Source: an uncultured Brevundimonas sp.
GTDB lineage: Bacteria; Pseudomonadota; Alphaproteobacteria; Caulobacterales; Caulobacteraceae
DNA: 5,788 nt
Assembly (NCBI RefSeq): GCF_943913055.1
Contig: NZ_CALTWS010000171.1
Coordinates: forward strand, 1-5,788
Direction of reading: 5' to 3'
The notes beneath the pieces were generated by a model. That model was not told the origin of the DNA. It saw only the letters and a list, made by a program, of their open reading frames with translations, and searched no databases. Shown here piece by piece: positions 5,200 through 5,788 of the stretch; within the stretch, counting starts at the first letter, position 1; each line of letters starts with the position of its first letter. Position numbers and translations under genes: made by a program.

Positions 5200-5788
5200 A
5201 TGCTGACCGCCCTTTCCATCCGCGACATCGTGCTGGTGGACGTGCTGGACCTGGAGGTCCGGGACGGGCTGACCGTGCTGACCGGCGAGACGGGGGCGGG
5301 CAAGTCGATCATTCTGGATGCCCTGGGACTGGCGCTGGGTGCGCGCGGCGATGCGGGTCTGGTCCGTCATGGCGCGAAACAGGCCACGGCCACGGCGGTC
5401 TTCACCGCCCCCGACGATCCCGCCCTGATCGACCTGCTGGCCGAGCGGGGGTTCGAGGTGGCACCGGGTGAAGACCTGATCCTGCGCCGCGTCGTCACCG
5501 CCGATGGTCGCAGCCGCGCCTTCGTCAATGATCAGCCTGCCGGGGTCACGGCCCTGCGCGAGATCGGCCAGGCCCTGGTCGAGGTCCACGGCCAGCACGA
5601 AACCGTCGGCTTGCTGGACTGGAAGACCCACCGCGCCCTCCTGGACACCTATGGCGGGGTACAGCCTCAGCTCAGCGCCGTGGCCGCCGCCTCCGAGACC
5701 CTGAAGGCTGCCGACCGCGCCGTCGCCGAGTTGAAGGCCGCCGCCGCCGATGCCGCCTCGCGCGCCGAGGAACTGACCCTGGCCCTGG
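5200..5788 (+). CDS. recN: DNA repair protein RecN (5' part, runs off window)
   Basis: RecN is an SMC-like ATPase that acts with RecA in repair of DNA double-strand breaks. The first 196 residues are present. The N-terminus MLTALSIRDIVLVD matches the family start, and Walker A GETGAGKS is at 29-36, followed by IILDALGLALG. The second conserved block includes LRRVV (95-99), GRSRAFVND (103-111) and LVEVHGQHE (127-134, the Q-loop region), then LLDTYGG. From about residue 155 an Ala/Glu/Lys-rich helix begins the coiled coil. The hinge-like middle and the Walker B/signature half are beyond the right edge. The ATG at 5200 has no clear Shine-Dalgarno; its position is fixed by homology. The gene lies 94 bases after bamD and has its own LexA box, so it can be induced apart from bamD. 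Confidence 0.96.
   Translation, partial: MLTALSIRDIVLVDVLDLEVRDGLTVLTGETGAGKSIILDALGLALGARGDAGLVRHGAKQATATAVFTAPDDPALIDLLAERGFEVAPGEDLILRRVVTADGRSRAFVNDQPAGVTALREIGQALVEVHGQHETVGLLDWKTHRALLDTYGGVQPQLSAVAAASETLKAADRAVAELKAAAADAASRAEELTLAL

Noticed and set aside
1..5788. CRISPR arrays, transposon ends, attachment sites, integrase or phage genes
   Set aside because: No spaced direct repeats, terminal inverted repeats or mobility genes are visible. All main genes are conserved housekeeping or lineage-core types with even GC-rich codon use.

Overview
The window looks like chromosomal DNA of a GC-rich alphaproteobacterium, most likely from Caulobacterales (Brevundimonas or Caulobacter type). This is inferred from protein character, from the bamD-recN gene order, from an alphaproteobacterial GTTC-N7-GTTC LexA site, from promoter-like sequences resembling the Caulobacter housekeeping consensus, and from a GANTC site near recN. 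No database search was possible. Coding density is high. There is no sign of mobile DNA, a CRISPR array, a tRNA or an rRNA.

The left two thirds (1-4018) is read on the minus strand. In transcription order it holds prs (PRPP synthetase), an unrecognised proline-rich lipoprotein with four C-terminal cysteines, rplY (ribosomal protein L25/Ctc), pth (peptidyl-tRNA hydrolase), and the start of a small secreted cysteine protein of DUF2946 type that runs off the left edge. The gaps are 87, 155 and 75 bases, then 60 bases after pth. Two strong hairpins flank rplY: one in its leader followed by CUUUU, and one with a 14-bp stem between rplY and pth. They suggest that L25 output is set partly independently of its neighbours. 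L25 and Pth both serve translation, and prs feeds nucleotide, histidine and tryptophan synthesis.

The right third (4263-5788) is read on the plus strand. It holds bamD, the outer-membrane assembly lipoprotein, which starts at a TTG codon, and then the 5' part of recN, the SMC-like DNA-repair ATPase. The 244-base divergent region between prs and bamD carries a candidate prs promoter and several dyads. The 94-base gap between bamD and recN carries a perfect LexA-type box over a candidate -35 element, so recN should be SOS-regulated and at least partly separate from bamD.

Most of the window is conserved housekeeping sequence. I found no convincing new biological system. The points most worth checking are the recN operator, the two rplY-flanking hairpins, the unknown lipoprotein, and the dyads in the prs/bamD gap.
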